From Cephalopachus bancanus (taxonomy: Eukaryota > Chordata > Mammalia > Primates > Tarsiidae), in the NCBI GenBank assembly GCA_027257055.1, contig JAPVLO010000073.1, positions 8,761,001 to 8,825,000 of the forward strand: a stretch of 64,000 nt of DNA. The letters are read 5' to 3'. Every line of letters starts with the position of its first letter. Positions within the stretch are counted from its first letter, which is position 1. Made by a program: the position numbers and the translations under genes. Below, piece by piece: positions 35,728 to 48,440 of this stretch. The notes beneath the pieces are model-generated. The model had not been told where the DNA came from, did not search any database, and saw nothing but the letters and a program-made list of their open reading frames with translations.

Positions 35728-35965
35728 TTGAGTTGGAACCTTACTCTGTCACCCAGGCTGGAGTGCAGTGGCACGCTCACAGCCACCATAGTCTCAACCT
35801 GCTGGACTCAGGGGATCCCTCTGCATCAGCCTTCCAAGTAGCGAACTACAGGCACGCATTACCACGCTTGGCTAATTTTTTGATTTAATGTAGAGACGAG
35901 GTCTTGCTATGTTGCCCAGGCTTGTCTCGAACCCCTGGACTTAGGGAATCCTCTCACCTTGGCCT
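35728..35965 (-). mobile_element. Alu SINE, older type, partial
   Basis: Antisense Alu from TTGAGTTGGAACC to about CTCACCTTGGCC; the left-arm end is lost. The right arm reads (reverse) GGTGGCTGTGAGCGTGCC, an intermediate form. Confidence 0.9.
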
Positions 35966-36363
35966 TGGGTTTGAATTAATAAGAGATTGATTCAGGTATT
36001 AAATATTTCTTTAGAATTCTTTCTTTAAAAATGTGTGCTTTTCTGTCAAGCAGATTTCTCTGTGTATAAGATCTGAACTTTCTAGAAGCTTCACGATTCC
36101 AGCTATTTTTAAATATCTTTGATTAATAAAGGTGAAATAATTATTTTATTATAATTTTTTAGGAGATCCATTTCTACCATAAATGATGGCATTAAAATAG
36201 GTTTTCCACTGCAGCTAAAAATAGTAAGATATTTTCTATAGATTTATAATCACCCAAACTTCATATAGTACCAAAAAGTGACTTGAGTTTTTTATAACAC
36301 AAGAGTTGAGTTCATAAAACAACAAAAATAAAATCAATGAATCCTAAATAAGATTTCCTTATT

Positions 36364-36580
36364 CGAGACACCAACCTAGGCAATATAGTGAGACCTTGTC
36401 TCCAGAGAAAATCAGAAAATTAGCTGGGCATGGTGGTGCACACTTGTTGTCCCACCTACTGGGGAGACTGAGGCAGAAGGATCCCCTGAGACCAAGAGGT
36501 CAAGGCTGTGGTGAACCATGATCCATGCCACTGCACTCCAGTCTGGGTGACAAAGTGAGACTGCAACTTAAAAAAAAAAG
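36364..36580 (+). mobile_element. Old Alu, 5'-truncated
   Basis: Sense Alu starting in the left arm (CGAGACACCAACCTAGGCAA), with a right arm GGTGAACCATGATCCATGCC close to the ancestral AluJ form and a short A tail. The oldest-looking Alu of the window by this site. Confidence 0.9.
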
Positions 36581-38343
36581 AATTTCTTGAAAGTCTTTCA
36601 CAAAAGTTCTGAGGAATAGCTCCAGGAAAATGCAGACATAATTTTTTATAAAGTCCAAGGATTCCAAAACTTCTTTGGATATGAATTAATCCTTAATGGC
36701 TTTAGTTTCTGTGTTGAATCAGATATGATCAAAGAGATTTGTTGCTTATTCTTATGTATTTTCATGACCCTGGGATAAGCATTATAAATATCTAGCTTAT
36801 AGGATGGAGAAAATAAACTATTAAATCTGGACTCACCAAGGTTTTCAAAGTGGACATGGATTTGGCATTGTGCCCCAATAATATACAGATATTTGACTGA
36901 TGAACATGTCCAGGATTCATTCATGGCTCTTAAGAAAGATTGATTCCATGGGTTAACTGTGTACTGTCACTATAACAGAATCAGGCATCCCGTATCCCCA
37001 AAAGAATAAATATCACTAGAAAATTATGAAGATGTAGTACAACAGATCTCCCCTGAGCTCCATGCTGTGACTCCAATTACTTTGAGATGATGCCTCCATA
37101 ATTTCACTTACAAATTAAAGATTAATGCTTGGCTTGGGCCCCAGTTGTCTGGGATACTAGACATCATTTCAGACATCAATAGATTATTATGAAATCAGAG
37201 CTGATAGAGACAAAAGGTAAGTGTATCTAATTGTATCTAATTATCTTATCAGCACAACAAAGTTCCCCAAAGTTGGAAAGCTAACCACATTCCACTAGCA
37301 AAGAAATCACCTAGAGAAGTTGGTAGCCCATTGGCCCTTGAAGAACTCTGCAGTCAGAGGTCACCATATTGGAACCTGTTTACATGGTCACAGGCTTGCA
37401 AATGAGCCTACAAGTCTTGGATATTAGCTACAGAAGAGATGTTTGGACTATCAGAACCATCAGTAGGTGAAAAGAGTCCACAATTCAATCTCAGGATTCA
37501 AGAAGAGGAACCTACAAATAACAAAGAATTGATGAGCTCGTTTCCAGAGTTCCTTGCTTACCTAATGCACTAGGCCTGCCCAAAGTGCTAATGATGCTCT
37601 CCTAAGAATTTCCACATTTGGGTAGAAAACATTTAATAGATTTAACACTTTGTGATTTTAGCAAGTCACTCTCTTTGAGACTCAAAAGCAAAGCCAGACT
37701 CATCATTAATGTGTCTCACAAGGCCTGACTACACATTAGGCACCCAACGCAAGTGGCAGTCTTCATGATTGCTATATACTTTTTTAGGGGTTTTGTTTTT
37801 TGTAATATATTTTTATATGTATTTCTTGAAATATTTTGTTATTTATCAAAGCCTCTTAAATGGGGAGTCTTATTTATCTGCTTAATAAATAGATTGTTAA
37901 GGAATCAATTCCATGAAATTTCTTAGAAAGCGTTGCCATTTATTATAGATTACAAGATGTTTGTACAAATAAACAAATGGATGATCAAAATAGCTACACA
38001 GGTACACTATATTTATGTCTATCCAGAACAGAACAGACATGGAAATATAAAAAGATGCAAAATAAAAATCCATTTATTCATTTAAAACTATTTACTGAAA
38101 TCTGTTTATATGCCAAGTGCTGTTGTTAATGTCTGTAGAGCAGAAAGTGTGTTCTCCTTATGAGTCTGTAGTCTAGTGAGAAAGATCAGACATCTCTGGG
38201 ATAAACTAATACAAGACTTAATAACATTATTATTTTTTGTTTGTTTACATCACAAATTCCCTTTAGCAAAGTGACTCAAGGCAATAATGCAATAAGTTAT
38301 TATTTGTTTTGTGCATTTTGCTGTTAAGAATTAAACAGATACA
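36581..38343. other. Unassigned, repeat-poor stretch
   Basis: About 1.8 kb with no gene, RNA or repeat that I can support. Overall AT-rich. Confidence 0.4.
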
Positions 38344-38358
38344 ATGACTATAATTTTT

Positions 38359-38650
38359 TTTTTTTTTTTTTTTGAGTTGGAGTTTCACTCTGTCGCCCAG
38401 ACTGGAGTGCAGTGGCCGCTCCCGGCCACCACAGCCTCGACCCACTAAGCTCTGGCGATCCTTCCGCCTCAGCCCTCCGAGTAGCCAGAATTACAGGTGC
38501 GTGCTACCACGCCCGGCTGATTTTTTGATTTATTGTAGAGATGAGGTCTCGTCAAGTTGCCCAGGCGTGTCTCGAACCCGTGGGCTCAGGCAATCCACTC
38601 ACCTCAGCTTCCCAAAGGCGCGGGATTACAGGCTGAGCCACCGAACCCGG
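38359..38650 (-). mobile_element. Alu SINE, young lineage-specific type
   Basis: Full-length antisense Alu with a 15-bp target duplication (ATGACTATAATTTTT at 38344-38358 and 38651-38665). It keeps many CpG sites and the right-arm GTGGCCGCTCCCGGCCAC. Linker TTTTTGATTTATTGTAGAGA. Confidence 0.95.
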
Positions 38651-38754
38651 ATGACTATAATTTTTAAAGAATTATTATGGTGAATTTGATAAAAAAAAAA
38701 AAAACCCACAACGAAAAGTCTAAATCATGTACCAAAATAAGTCAGAAGACATGA

Positions 38755-38840
38755 TCGCTTGGTTGAAAGACCTCAGACAATTCACATTTCTTAGCTTTCA
38801 GTTTTCTTATTTGTAAAATGTAATGATAGAACTACGTCAA
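38755..38840 (+). mobile_element. MIR fragment
   Basis: 'CAGTTTTCTTATTTGTAAAA' followed by TGTAATGATAGAAC fits the MIR core in sense orientation. Short. Confidence 0.5.
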
Positions 38841-39150
38841 TATTTGTCTTTTTTTTTTTTTTTTACTGAGACACATAGGATTACAGAGATATATAAGGTA
38901 AAGGAGGAGAGACAAGATCCTTGGAAGGAAGATGTTAGTAACGTATGAGAAATGAAGATTTAGGAAGATTAAGTAACTTGTAAAAAGTTATACACAAGGG
39001 AGTGGCTGAGTTGTTTCAAGGTCCATAAACTATTATTACCATTTTCATTTTAGATATATACAAGAAAGGTAGTTTTTGAATTGGTTAGTTGGCTCTCTTC
39101 ACAGTTTTATATAGCAGCTACCATTTAATCTCTGACTACAACATCCATAT

Positions 39151-39345
39151 CAGTGATTCTGACTTTATTATGCATAAGAAAAACCTAGCAAACATGTTTT
39201 AAATGTAGATTTTGGAATGCCCTTAGCTTCCCGTACTGGTTCATTGGATCTGGTGTGGAACTCAGGAATCTATTTTTTTTAACAGCCACTCTCCAGGTAA
39301 TTCCATCCCAGGTGATTCATTGATTATATTTTGAGAAAGAACTAT
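39151..39345 (+). mobile_element. MER5A-like hAT fragment
   Basis: Begins CAGTGATTCTGACTTTATTA and ends TTTTGAGAAAGAACT. The interior has 'CCAGGTGATTCATTGATTA', the pattern of MER5-type hAT elements. No transposase. Confidence 0.6.
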
Positions 39346-40755
39346 TTCCATCAATAGGTGATATTAACAAAGAGGCAAGAAGGAATTATTTCATTTTACT
39401 AAAACTTAATATATTTACAGTGTCTGGATCCAATCAAAATACCTATTTACATATGTTGCATCAAGCTGATATGATCTAAAAGTTCAATATGATCCAATTT
39501 ATCCTTGGTTGGATAAATAAGAACTGAGCCCCCGAATAGACTTATAATCATATATGCAAGATAAATGCTTTATGTGGGAAGAAAGCAGAAGACTATCACT
39601 GATCAAATAGTATTTCATAATCTTACTAATTTTCAACTGTTTGATATTAAAATTCTGGAGAAAAATCTATATATCAGTTTAGTAGATAAAAACCAAATAG
39701 TGACATCTACAGATTCAGTTAAAAAAATTCTGCCAGTTTAATTCTATGAAAAAAAGATAAAACAGCCAAATAATTTAAGGCCAAGAAACAAGAAGTATTA
39801 TTTCTGTAAATCTTTGCATAACTCATTCTTCAGAAATCATAGGAGAAGGTGTTCTATTGATGCTTTTGTAAATCTTGTCTCTACTTATTAAATTTACTTT
39901 GGCTTTAAATTGATCTGCTTAGCATACTGGCATTGAGTTTACACCTGAAGGCATCTAATCACCCTCTGTCTAATCCAGAACTAGTAATAAATCAATAGAC
40001 AGCAGTGATTCATGGCTTCTTTAGGTTACTGAAACTCCTTGCAATTCTTTTTGGGGTAAACATCAAAGGGTTAGAAAATTTTCATGTTGGTTTGTTTTTA
40101 ACACTACAATCACAGAAATATTTCTGATATTTTGGTAATGTATAGGAAGGATATTAAATTCAAAGGCAAACAAAAGACTAGACCAGGATATTTTCTACTT
40201 GGATCAAGGTTTTGAATCTCTGAGACGTAGCCTCTGTCTGTATAGTCAGAAAAATCAGACATTTTCCCAGAAAGCTTAACAAATGTAATTTACATGTTGT
40301 AGATTACTGCACGATTAATATATGATGTGACCATTGGTTTACTGTGCCCCAAAGCGCATTCCAGCTACTGGAGACATTTTCTTCTGAAGGAAAAAAGAAG
40401 TCATTGTGTGCCAATGCTTATCTAAAGTCTAACAGATACAAAGTTAGCAAGAAATTTGAAGTTCAATCTTTCACCTAGTGTTAGTTCTTTACCATAGTTT
40501 GACTACCATTAGTAAAAATGCAATAATGTTTGAGGCATTGGTTTATAACTAAAAATACAGATGGTAAGAGCTTAAATTTCTTTTAAGAGAATTATGTATA
40601 TTTTAGGAAAAATCTGGAAAAGGAGTTGACTTTCTCCCTTTGCTTATATGTCAAATAATTTCCACCTTATCTTAAATGTTGCCTTCTGGAATTTATTCAT
40701 AATTATGTCAACATTGATTTAAATGCAATTCACCCAAAATAAAATTGAGAAATAG
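39346..40755. other. Unassigned stretch
   Basis: AT-rich, no gene or named repeat. Confidence 0.35.
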
Positions 40756-40756
40756 T

Positions 40757-40985
40757 TCACAATTAGTGAATAATCAGTAGCACTAGGCACAGTGATAAGT
40801 GCTTTATATTTAATCCTTTTAACAATGTTATGATTGGAGAAGTGATATTATTGATTTTTACAGATTAGGAAACAAAGCTTTTAGAAAGTGTTGAGTTACT
40901 TATCCCATTTAACCTGTCCAGTTCTGTCAGTGGCAGAACTGGACTCTAACTTTGTCTGCTTAACTTGAAACGCTGTGATCTTTTT
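40757..40985 (+). mobile_element. MIR SINE
   Basis: 'AAGTGCTTTATATTTAATCC', 'TTTTTACAGATTAGGAAACA' and 'AGTGGCAGAACTGGACTCTA' appear in the MIR order, ending 'GCTGTGATCTTTTTCACTG'. Nearly full length but diverged. Confidence 0.8.
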
Positions 40986-41104
40986 CACTGGACATTTGTT
41001 CCTTATACTGGTTCCAGAAATTCAGCGGAAAAGTCATAGAATTCACAGTTTTCGTCCCTTTTCTATCTCAACCCCCCACATCCATCTCAGTATTATGGAG
41101 AGTC

Positions 41105-41280
41105 ATAATTATGTAATGGAAGAGCATGGATGGGCTTCAGAATCAGATCAGACCTCCTACTGACTTCTGGTGCAACTTTGGAAATGATAGTTTACATTTT
41201 GCAATTCAATTTCCTCATCTGTAAAATGTTTATAAAATAATTCACCTAATAGTAGATGCTACATGTTTTCTTCCTCTTCT
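41105..41280 (+). mobile_element. MIR SINE, 5' and core part
   Basis: 'GGCTTCAGAATCAGATCAGA' and 'CAATTTCCTCATCTGTAAAA' match the MIR 5' and core region in sense orientation. Confidence 0.75.
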
Positions 41281-41533
41281 TTCAAACTAGAATAAGAGTG
41301 GTGAACTTAGGTGGTAGAAGCATGTAGAAAATATTAATTTTCTTCCCACCCTGATATTAAATGAACTACCCACAATCTTAGAATGAGTTGAATGAGGAAG
41401 TCGAACCCAAGGCATTATAATCTATTACAAACATGGATTAGTGATAGTATTAAATTAAAAAGATTTTGCAGTTTTGGTGATACAACTATTAATTTATTTC
41501 AATTATAACATATACTAATTCTGTATAAACACT

Positions 41534-41835
41534 ATTTTAGTTCAGGCTTTTATAACCAAATACTATACTGGGTGATTTGTAGACAACAGAATTTTATTTC
41601 TCACAGTTCTGGAAGTCAAATCTAAGGTCCTTGTGCCAGCATGGTTGGGTTCTGGTGAGGGCCCTGTTCTGGGTTGCAGATGGCTGCTTATTGGTTATTG
41701 TATCCTCACATGGCAGAAAAATATAACCTAATTTCTCCCAAAGGCCCCACCTCCTAATTTCATCACATTTGTGGTTAGGATTTCCACATATGAATTTGGG
41801 GAAACACAAACATTCAGTCTCCTCATTCAGCCAAT
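41534..41835 (-). mobile_element. MLT1-type MaLR LTR, antisense
   Basis: Reverse of the MLT1 layout: 'TTTATTTCTCACAGTTCTGG', 'GTATCCTCACATGGCAGAAA', 'CAAAGGCCCCACCTCCTAAT' and 'ACACAAACATTCAGTCTCCT'. Part of the central region is missing. Same broad family as 12846-13172. Confidence 0.75.
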
Positions 41836-41839
41836 GCCT

Positions 41840-43895
41840 TATATTTCTAATTTTCATGGAAATATTCAATACTTGAATATTGAACATTTTCAATGAGAGA
41901 ACTCTTGGCTTTTATTTAAGAACAACTTGATGGAATATTAAAAATGTAATTATTGCATATTTAATTCTAAGCACATAAGAATATTTTTAGAATAATCAAG
42001 GCATTAATCATCATGTTTATTAATTTATTTTGAATAGGTTAAGTGAGGTTGATCTTATCACTTTCTTATTGCACAATCTAATAGTGGATTTAAAACATTA
42101 TAGATGTCCCCAATTTTATTCTACTTTTAGTTCCAGAGTTTTCAACTTTTGGAATTTTTTTTCATATTATATTCTCAATCCTTTATTTCTTCTTAATCAA
42201 TCATTAATCTGAGTTTTCCCTTACAGTATTTTCTTTAAAAAATTAATCTACTAGTTTTATTTTCATCTAATCTTCTAGAGAGCAACCCATTTTTCATGCT
42301 TATGGTTGAATTCCAAGACCAGCTATAAACTACACAGTGATAGTGGGTCATTTAGCTTAGAAAACATGATTACTCAAAATCCCATCCCGGGGAGTGATCC
42401 TGATTGAAGATCAATAGGGGATATTGTGAGGACCGGTGGGCTACAGGTAATAATCTATATCCCAACTGTGATTCTTCCTTATAAGGGGCACAATTTCCTT
42501 ATAAAACCCATGGAGTTGAGTTGGATTGGCTCTTAGTTCTTTCCTACCTGGAAAATCATGGGATTCTATGATTTCTGTGGATCCATGTAACACCTTAATA
42601 CTAATATCTCTGTAGAGACTATAAATTTCTCTTATTATACTATCTGTGTACCCTCTGTCAAGTTCTCCTACACATAGATAAATCTTCAGCAATTAGTACA
42701 ATTCTATCTTACCCGCACCTCATTGCATTTGGGTAAGGTTTGTTCTCTAAACCAAATGAGAGACAGAATCTTGCATGGGTAACTTAGGATGAGTTACAGA
42801 AGGCCTCACTAATTTCCTTCAGAATATGATAGCGGTTGTTGTCCATCACTTATTTATTTCTATTCCATTTTTTTCTAAGAGATGTGACCACATACTTAGC
42901 ACCTAATCTAGTGCAATGATTCCATCTGTGGCCAATTTCAGAAGATAAATCAAGGCGTTTCTCTCCATTCTACATGCAGGGAATGCCAGATGACGAAGAA
43001 TCCATTAATGAAATCTCTTGGAGGCAGGCCAACCATTGTTTACAAATTTATAGTAATATGATTCCTAGGTATCTGTCACAAATTATTCATGTTCCTCTTA
43101 GCTCTTCAAAATGCGTCATTCTATATTGAAAAGGAACAGCAACTACCAAATAACAGTTCCTTCATATTTGATTTTCCTCTACGTTCCTCACTCCCCCACA
43201 ACCAGTTGTACCAGCATGTCTCTACTCATATTTTCAACACTTCCTACTTTAGTATTAACAGCAGATCTAATTAACATGCTGTTTACTCACTCTTCCTTTT
43301 CCTTTATAAGTGTTTCAAATTATTGGACTTAAAATTACCATTGTAGCACCAGATCAGGATATGTCTTTCAAAAATAAGTCCTTGATTTTTAGTCTTTGAG
43401 TTTTTTTATCACTGCCTTGATTTTTAGTCTTTGAGATAGTTAAAAAAATTCCTGCATAGCTATATTCTTAGAGCACATGGTTTGAGTATATATTTGAAAT
43501 AACATATTTTATGGGGCTAATGCTTTGCATTCTAATGGACTGATATAAAAAGGAACTGGTATAATTTTTCTAAGAGTAAACTCAGCCTGCTCATTCCCCG
43601 CTAATTTATGATATTCTATGTTTATACACTTACTATTTACTTTTTTTCAGTTGCTTTGCTTAGATTCAGAGGATATCATTTACAGGAATCCTCAGTCTTC
43701 GGAAACTTTTGATTATTGATTGACAAATGTTCAAAATAAACCATATATTTTCCTCATCTCCTTTTTTGGATTGTCTTTAGTCATCTCTATACTAATTTTT
43801 ACTGACGTTACAGAGTGATAGATAAAAGAAGAAGACTGTCAGTTGCTAGAGGACCACACTTATGTCATTCATTCATATTCTCCACTGAGTTTTGA
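41840..43895. other. Unassigned, repeat-poor stretch
   Basis: No gene recognised. It includes a tandem repeat at 43381-43435: CTTGATTTTTAGTCTTTGAG twice, 35 bp apart. Confidence 0.4.
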
Positions 43896-43899
43896 ATGG

Positions 43900-44005
43900 T
43901 ATATATTTAATGATGTCCTACAACCCCAGTAGAATGCAAACTCCATTAGGATGCAGAGCATTACCTACGATGGGTCCACAATGCCTGGTACATACTAGTG
44001 CTCTC
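43900..44005 (+). mobile_element. L2 or MIR 3' end fragment
   Basis: 'GTAGAATGCAAACTCCATTA' and 'CAATGCCTGGTACATACTAG' match the shared L2/MIR tail. Confidence 0.6.
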
Positions 44006-44039
44006 TCTCACTCTTGACCTGTGTACCATACACATGTTT

Positions 44040-44760
44040 ATTTTTAAATTGGCGTACAATTTATTTTTTGGTGAAGTACACAGATCTTAAGTGCACAGCT
44101 TAATGAGTTTTGATGAAAGCACACACACACAAATAACACACAGACTATCAGAATAAAGAAAATTTTCATGATCCCAGAAAGTTTCCTCATGTCTCCTCTC
44201 AGTCAAAAACCTTCCTACCAGAAACAACCACTCATGTGATTTTTTTTCAGCATAGATTCTTTTTGCCTGTTATAAGAACTTTGTACAATACATACTTCAT
44301 ACAATATGTACTTTTGTATCTGGCAGCTTTAATCAGTTTTAAAGTTTATCCTTGTTCATTCATCATGTAACATGCAACATAATACATGCACACTTCTTGA
44401 TATTAATGAGTGTTGAATATACCAAAATTGTTTGATTAATTTTTCTCTTTTTGGCCATAGACATTATTTCTGGGTTTTGGTTATTATGAATTAAGCTACC
44501 ATGAATATTCCTACAATTTTGTGTGTGTGTGTGTGTGTGTGTGTATGCGTGTGTGTGTGTGTGTGGTATGCATGCAGCTGTTTTTATTTTTCTTAGGCAA
44601 ATACCTAGAAATATAATTGCTGGGTGCGTATTTGACTTTATGAGAAACTACTAGGTTGATTTCCAAAATAGTTGTCCCATTTTGCATTATTACTAGCAAT
44701 GTGTAACAATTCTAGTTCCTTCAAATTCTTGCCACCATTTAGCATTGTTAGTCTTTTAAA
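44040..44760 (-). mobile_element. Old L1 3' end, antisense
   Basis: Reverse of an old L1 3' region: 'TAATGAGTTTTGATGAAAGC', 'TCCCAGAAAGTTTCCTCATG' and 'AATTGCTGGGTGCGTATTTG'. Includes a (TG)n run at 44519-44565. Confidence 0.65.
44519..44565. repeat. (TG)n microsatellite
   Basis: TG repeats with one ATGC interruption, inside the old L1. Confidence 0.9.
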
Positions 44761-44779
44761 TTTTATTCTTCTAAGAAAG

Positions 44780-45370
44780 TAAAATGGTACAGCTATGTTG
44801 TAAAACTGTTTGGTGGTTTCTCAAAATGTTAAACATAGAGTTTCCCTTTGACCCAACAATTTTACTCTTGAGAAAAAACGTCTGTCCACACAAAACTTGA
44901 ACATGTATGCACATAGCAACATTATTTATAATAATCCCAAAGTGAAAACAATTTAAATGTTCATCAATTAATAGGCAAATAAATAAAATGTAGAATATCT
45001 AAACAATAAAATATTATTCAGCAAGAAAAAGAAATGAAATATTATATATGTTACAGCATGGATGAGCTTTGGAAGAATTATGCCAAGGGAAGGAAGTAAA
45101 AAGACTCCATATATACAAAATATCCAAAACGAGGAAATCTACAGAGACAGAAAGTAGATTTATTCTTATCTAAGGCTAAGAAAGTAAAGGGGAAATAAGT
45201 AGTGACAGTTAGTGGGTATGATATATCTTTTTAGAGAGAAATATTCTAAAATTGATGGTGATGGTTATATAACCTTATTAATATGTTATAGAACATTGTT
45301 CACTTTATACTGGCAAATTGTGTGGTATGTGAATTATATTTCAATAAAACTCTTTTTAAAAAAATAAAGA
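44780..45370 (+). mobile_element. Old L1 3' end
   Basis: Sense text 'CCCTTTGACCCAACAATTTT', 'TTAAATGTTCATCAATTAAT' and 'CAGCATGGATGAGCTTTGGA', ending in 'ATTTCAATAAAACTCTTTTT' with an A tail. Confidence 0.75.
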
Positions 45371-45399
45371 CTGTGTGCAGTGGGGGAAATAGGTGAAAA

Positions 45400-45780
45400 G
45401 GCTCTGAGACGGGAGCATACTTGTTGAGAAACAAGAAGAAGCTTTGTATGACTTTTTGAGTGGAGTAAACACAGTAGAAAGAATAGTGGGAGATGAGGTT
45501 GGAGAAGTAGGTAGGGGCCAGGTTATGTAGGGGCTTGTAGCCTATGAAGGAGTCTAGAACATTCATAATGTTCTAGGAAGTAGTTGGAGGGTACTGGACA
45601 GAGAAGTAGCATAATCTGAAGGTTGTTTTATAAAAATCACCTTGCAGTCTTCATGGGTGGGAGCTACAGAACAAATAGGAAGAACAATTAGAAGGCTCTG
45701 GCAGGAGTCTGGATGGAAAATGGTTGTGGGTGGGACCAGAGTGAAAGCTGTGAAGGTTATGAGAAGTGGTTGGTCTTGGG
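45400..45780 (-). repeat. Ancient interspersed repeat, family unresolved
   Basis: 'GTAGGTAGGGGCCAGGTTAT', 'AGTAGCATAATCTGAAGGTT' and 'GAGAAGTGGTTGGTCTTGGG' form a recognisable old mammalian repeat. Its reverse complement matches the pattern at about 7890-8150. Confidence 0.5.
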
Positions 45781-45784
45781 ATAT

Positions 45785-48145
45785 GTTTTCAAGTCAGAAC
45801 TGAGAAGTGACTGAAGAACTGGATGTTTAATGTGAGGGAAAGGAAAGTGTTAGAGATTTATATGTATGCATATATCTGCAGGTGTATGTATGTGTGCATT
45901 ACACTTCATAATAAAGAAAAAACTGACTTTATTATTTTAATTTGTTCTAAAGGCATAATGGTTTATTTGGAAGATAAAACAAAGTGGCCACATTTTTGTT
46001 TCTGCAAACTATTTTACAGTTTGTATGTAGGATGTTCATATTTAAATAAACTCAGAAAGTTCTTAATAGTACTGATTTAAGAACTAAGTTACCCATAAAG
46101 TTCAAAAATATAGCATTTTACATATATAGCTATGATTTCAGAGAGAGTGCTCTGTGAAATCACATGGTTCCTTGAGACAATCTCATGTTTTAATGCTATA
46201 TTGGGCATTTGCAATTGATCACATATCTTTTTTTGTTTTATTTTATCTTTACGTAGTCTTTAGATAAATGTTTAGATTTGAGAGATAATATTCTGTTGGA
46301 TATTTTCTGTAGCTATTTTTAGTTTCTCACATGGCTTTTTTCTTATCCTATCGTTTATATATTTAAGCAGATTCTACATATCTAAGTCCTATCTAAATTA
46401 AGCCCCTATTCTCTTTGTGTACTTAGTTCATAGTTGGCCTCTTTGCAGTAGTGAATTTATTTTCTAAATAGTAATTTTTAATTTCCAATTTAAATTTGGA
46501 AAAAGTGTCAACAATATTTAGATTTTGTGTTCTAAGTGACCATTTCTATGCATATTGTTCCTTCTATGTATAGTTGTGATGCCAGGAGAAGATAAATCGT
46601 TAACTAGTCACAAAATCTATAAAGTGTAGAGCTGACTGAACACATCACAGTAAGCTTTAAGCTGGTTCATTTATATTTTCTTTAGGTAGGATATACTGAA
46701 TTGCGTAATTATACTCTTATTGAGTAGTGACCCACCATAAAGACGCCTGTGATTGTTGCCTACGACTGTATCGAGGTAAATAACAGCCTTGAATATTCAA
46801 AATAAGTTAGTAATTTAAAAAATCTTTTAGTGGAGGATTGACATGCATTTCAGAAAGTTCCTTTCTATTTGACACAGTCCTCAGCTTTATCTTTCTAAGT
46901 TCCATGTCCCTAGTAGGTGGTCCAAGGAGTCCTTCTAGTCTGGTTTTAATGATAACAAAGAGTTTTCTAATTCCCAGAATTGGATGTTATCATTGGACAC
47001 AATTCTTATCCACAAGAGACTCTGGAAATCCAATGATGTAGCCCTTATTCATTCTCCATGGTAGGATATAACCTTTGCAATCAATCACACGGTATGGCTG
47101 ACTTTAGTGCTGCCTGCCAGCAAGTCTCCAGGGGCCCTTTCTCCAGTTCTATTTTTATTTCTACATGGAGACTCCTGTTCAAGGATAAGGAGAGTGTGGT
47201 GGTAGGTTGTAATTCCCAGGGCGTTGAAGCAAAAGCTGCAAGCGCTCTTGCTCTACAGGCTTCGGGATGGTTCCTATCGCCCACAAAGAATTTTAACTGG
47301 AGCTAGGTGTTGGCGGGCGAAATCACACAGGGAAGGCAGATGCTGGGGATTTGGAAGTGAATACTAAGTGAAGAGGAGGAAATAACTCAGAGAAGAGAGA
47401 GTGCATAAGGGTGCGGTGCTGTTTCCTATTCAGAGAAAGCTTTGTGCCATGCTTCCTGCACACTACTAGAGGCTGCAGCTAAACCATCAAACATGCAAGT
47501 AAAATGCTGTCTAGGTGCCTGACTCAAGCGGTACTCCATAAACATGCAACCACATGAACAGCCTTTACTCTTGTTTTGTTATCATAGTTAACCTGAGTTT
47601 TCTTTGTAATGGAGATAAGTTGCATTTTCTTAATTGCATCCCATAGTGGCCTACCTATCACTGGAGTTAGCAGCTCAGGGTACAACGTGGTCATAGTTTA
47701 CCTCAGTAAAAAATAATTCTAACTGGTCCATGTAGGGATCTAATCCTATCCCACTTTTGGGCTCACTCATGCTCTGCTTTCACTACTTATAGTCACTAAG
47801 GTATATGCTTATATGTTCTTTGCTATCATGAAATCAATTCCTTATATAAGATGAATAAATAGTCTATAGACTGTACATAAAGCATATATATACTGTAAAT
47901 ATCCATCAATGGGATGTGAATGCAAAAAATAGTTGTATGTTTTATCAACAGCACTATTAATAATAAGCTAAGAGTAGGAGAGTTTTGTTAATGTTTCTCA
48001 ATTTTTTTAAACCTTATGTGACATGTATGAATGAATCTATCTAGTCATATGTACTTTTATAGATGTAGGAATAGTGGTGGGAGGGGTAATCACATATTTA
48101 TTATTATTATTTTTAAGCCATCAAGCGAATTGATGGAGCAGGGTA
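45785..48145. other. Unassigned, repeat-poor stretch with a GC-richer patch
   Basis: About 2.4 kb with no gene. At about 47060-47420 the base composition is more balanced, with open frames on both strands (82 codons plus, 67 minus) but no recognisable protein, splice or promoter features. Confidence 0.45.
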
Positions 48146-48159
48146 ACTGGACTGTGGAC

Positions 48160-48426
48160 TTTTTTTTTTTTTTTACATTTTTTATTTTAAAGATGTGGAG
48201 TACAATTCAGGGTTAGGTATACAAATGTTCATTATGCAGGTACCCTTGTTGTTGAGGTGTGCCCCCCCCAGCCCTGGCAGTTTCTCATTACTGACATTCT
48301 CTTTCTTATAGTATTATGATAATTGTTCAAGGTTTGCTTATGAGTGAGAATATGTGGTACTCAGTTTTCTGTTTCTGTGATAGATCACTAAGTATGATAG
48401 ACTCTAAATCTATCCAAGTTGCTGTG
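48160..48426 (-). mobile_element. 5'-truncated L1 3' end, antisense
   Basis: T run, then reverse L1 3' UTR ('GGAGTACAATTCAGGGTTAG') and a few codons of the ORF2 end. Flanked by a 14-bp target duplication with one mismatch: ACTGGACTGTGGAC (48146-48159) and ACTAGACTGTGGAC (48427-48440). A clean target-primed insertion. Confidence 0.9.
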
Positions 48427-48440
48427 ACTAGACTGTGGAC

